Positions 63,601-64,000 of a DNA stretch of 64,000 nucleotides are shown piece by piece. Under the pieces are notes generated by a model. That model saw only the letters and a list, made by a program, of their open reading frames with translations. It searched no databases and was not told the DNA's origin. Position numbers and translations under genes: made by a program. How positions within the stretch are numbered: position 1 is the stretch's first letter; every line of letters starts with the position of its first letter. This stretch comes from Progne subis subis (lineage: Eukaryota; Chordata; Aves; Passeriformes; Hirundinidae), in contig JAKJHU010000075.1 in assembly GCA_022316685.1 (NCBI GenBank), positions 1,984,001 to 2,048,000 on the forward strand. Reading direction: 5' to 3'.

Positions 63601-64000
63601 GATTCTACAACATTATTCTCTGCCACAGGTTCTTCAAGTGGACCTCCCCGAATAGCTGACCACTTTGCATTAATTGATTTCATGCACTGAGAAAACCAGT
63701 CCAAAAAGTCCCCTGCTAACAAATAAGCACGTAAGAGTTAGCAGAATTAATATCTGGCACTGACACAGAGGGATGGTGTCTGAAATCAACACCCTCAAAC
63801 CTCAAAAGGATTACTCTGAAAGGTAATTTACAGTGGATCCTAAACCACTGATATGAGGAGCACAGTAACCTGAAGTACTGTATGAAATCCAGAAACTTAT
63901 GACAGCAGATGGCCTAGAAACATCTTTTCTTGCTCTGAGAGACAGAGCCAGAACTGAAAGATCTTGAACAGCAGCTTTTATAGGTAATTATTTTGCTGAC
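60637..64000 (-). other. TBL1X: TBL1X intron upstream of the first visible exon
   Basis: About 3.4 kb of AT-rich sequence. The preceding exon, expected to encode the ATVLRGHESEVFICAWNP segment, is not visible, so the intron extends beyond the window. It contains a T20 run near 63463-63483. No repeat family is recognised. Confidence 0.7.

Overview
This is vertebrate nuclear DNA, almost certainly from a bird and probably a songbird. The evidence is intron-split genes with GT-AG borders, long AT-rich non-coding stretches, one classic CpG-island promoter, 3' ends of CR1 LINEs (the dominant avian retroposon), and an LTR that resembles passerine endogenous-retrovirus LTRs. There are no prokaryotic operons, CRISPR arrays or insertion sequences. 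Only short exons are real coding sequence, and most open frames are chance.

Three genes are recognisable, in the order known from human Xp22.2 and chicken chromosome 1. (1) SHROOM2, minus strand: only the first coding exon (1124-1249, start of the PDZ domain) lies here, inside a CpG island of about 900-2345; positions 1-1123 are its first intron and the rest of the gene lies to the left. (2) GPR143 (OA1, the ocular albinism type 1 receptor), plus strand: complete, eight exons from 14825 to 27633, predicted 392 residues, with a poly(A) signal at 27970. (3) TBL1X, minus strand: the last ten coding exons, from 60636 down to the stop at 44643, encode 327 residues of WD40 repeats; the 5' exons lie beyond 64000. 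The 3' UTR probably extends left to an AATAAA at 40421-40426.

Layout: 1-2350 SHROOM2 intron, exon and promoter island; 2350-14640 intergenic, with a CR1 fragment at 5517-5740, simple repeats and a 189-base G-free tract at 13832-14020; 14640-27975 GPR143; 27975-40400 intergenic, with a solo-LTR-like element at 28590-29247 and a weaker candidate LTR near 36386-36790; 40400-60636 TBL1X 3' end, with a second CR1 at 53447-53690 and a palindromic AT-rich block at 44829-44969; 60637-64000 further TBL1X intron.

SHROOM2 and GPR143 are head to head. Both act in pigment-cell and retinal pigment epithelium melanosome biology: GPR143 is a melanosomal G-protein-coupled receptor, and SHROOM2 is an actin-binding protein that affects melanosome positioning. 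TBL1X, tail to tail with GPR143, is an unrelated subunit of the NCoR/SMRT corepressor complex. An M-box-like MITF site sits 125 bp upstream of the GPR143 start codon. I found no convincing novel system. The points most worth checking are the possible alternative GPR143 C-terminus, the CpG-dense islet in GPR143 intron 2, the 141-bp palindromic block in the last TBL1X intron, and the SHROOM2 start.
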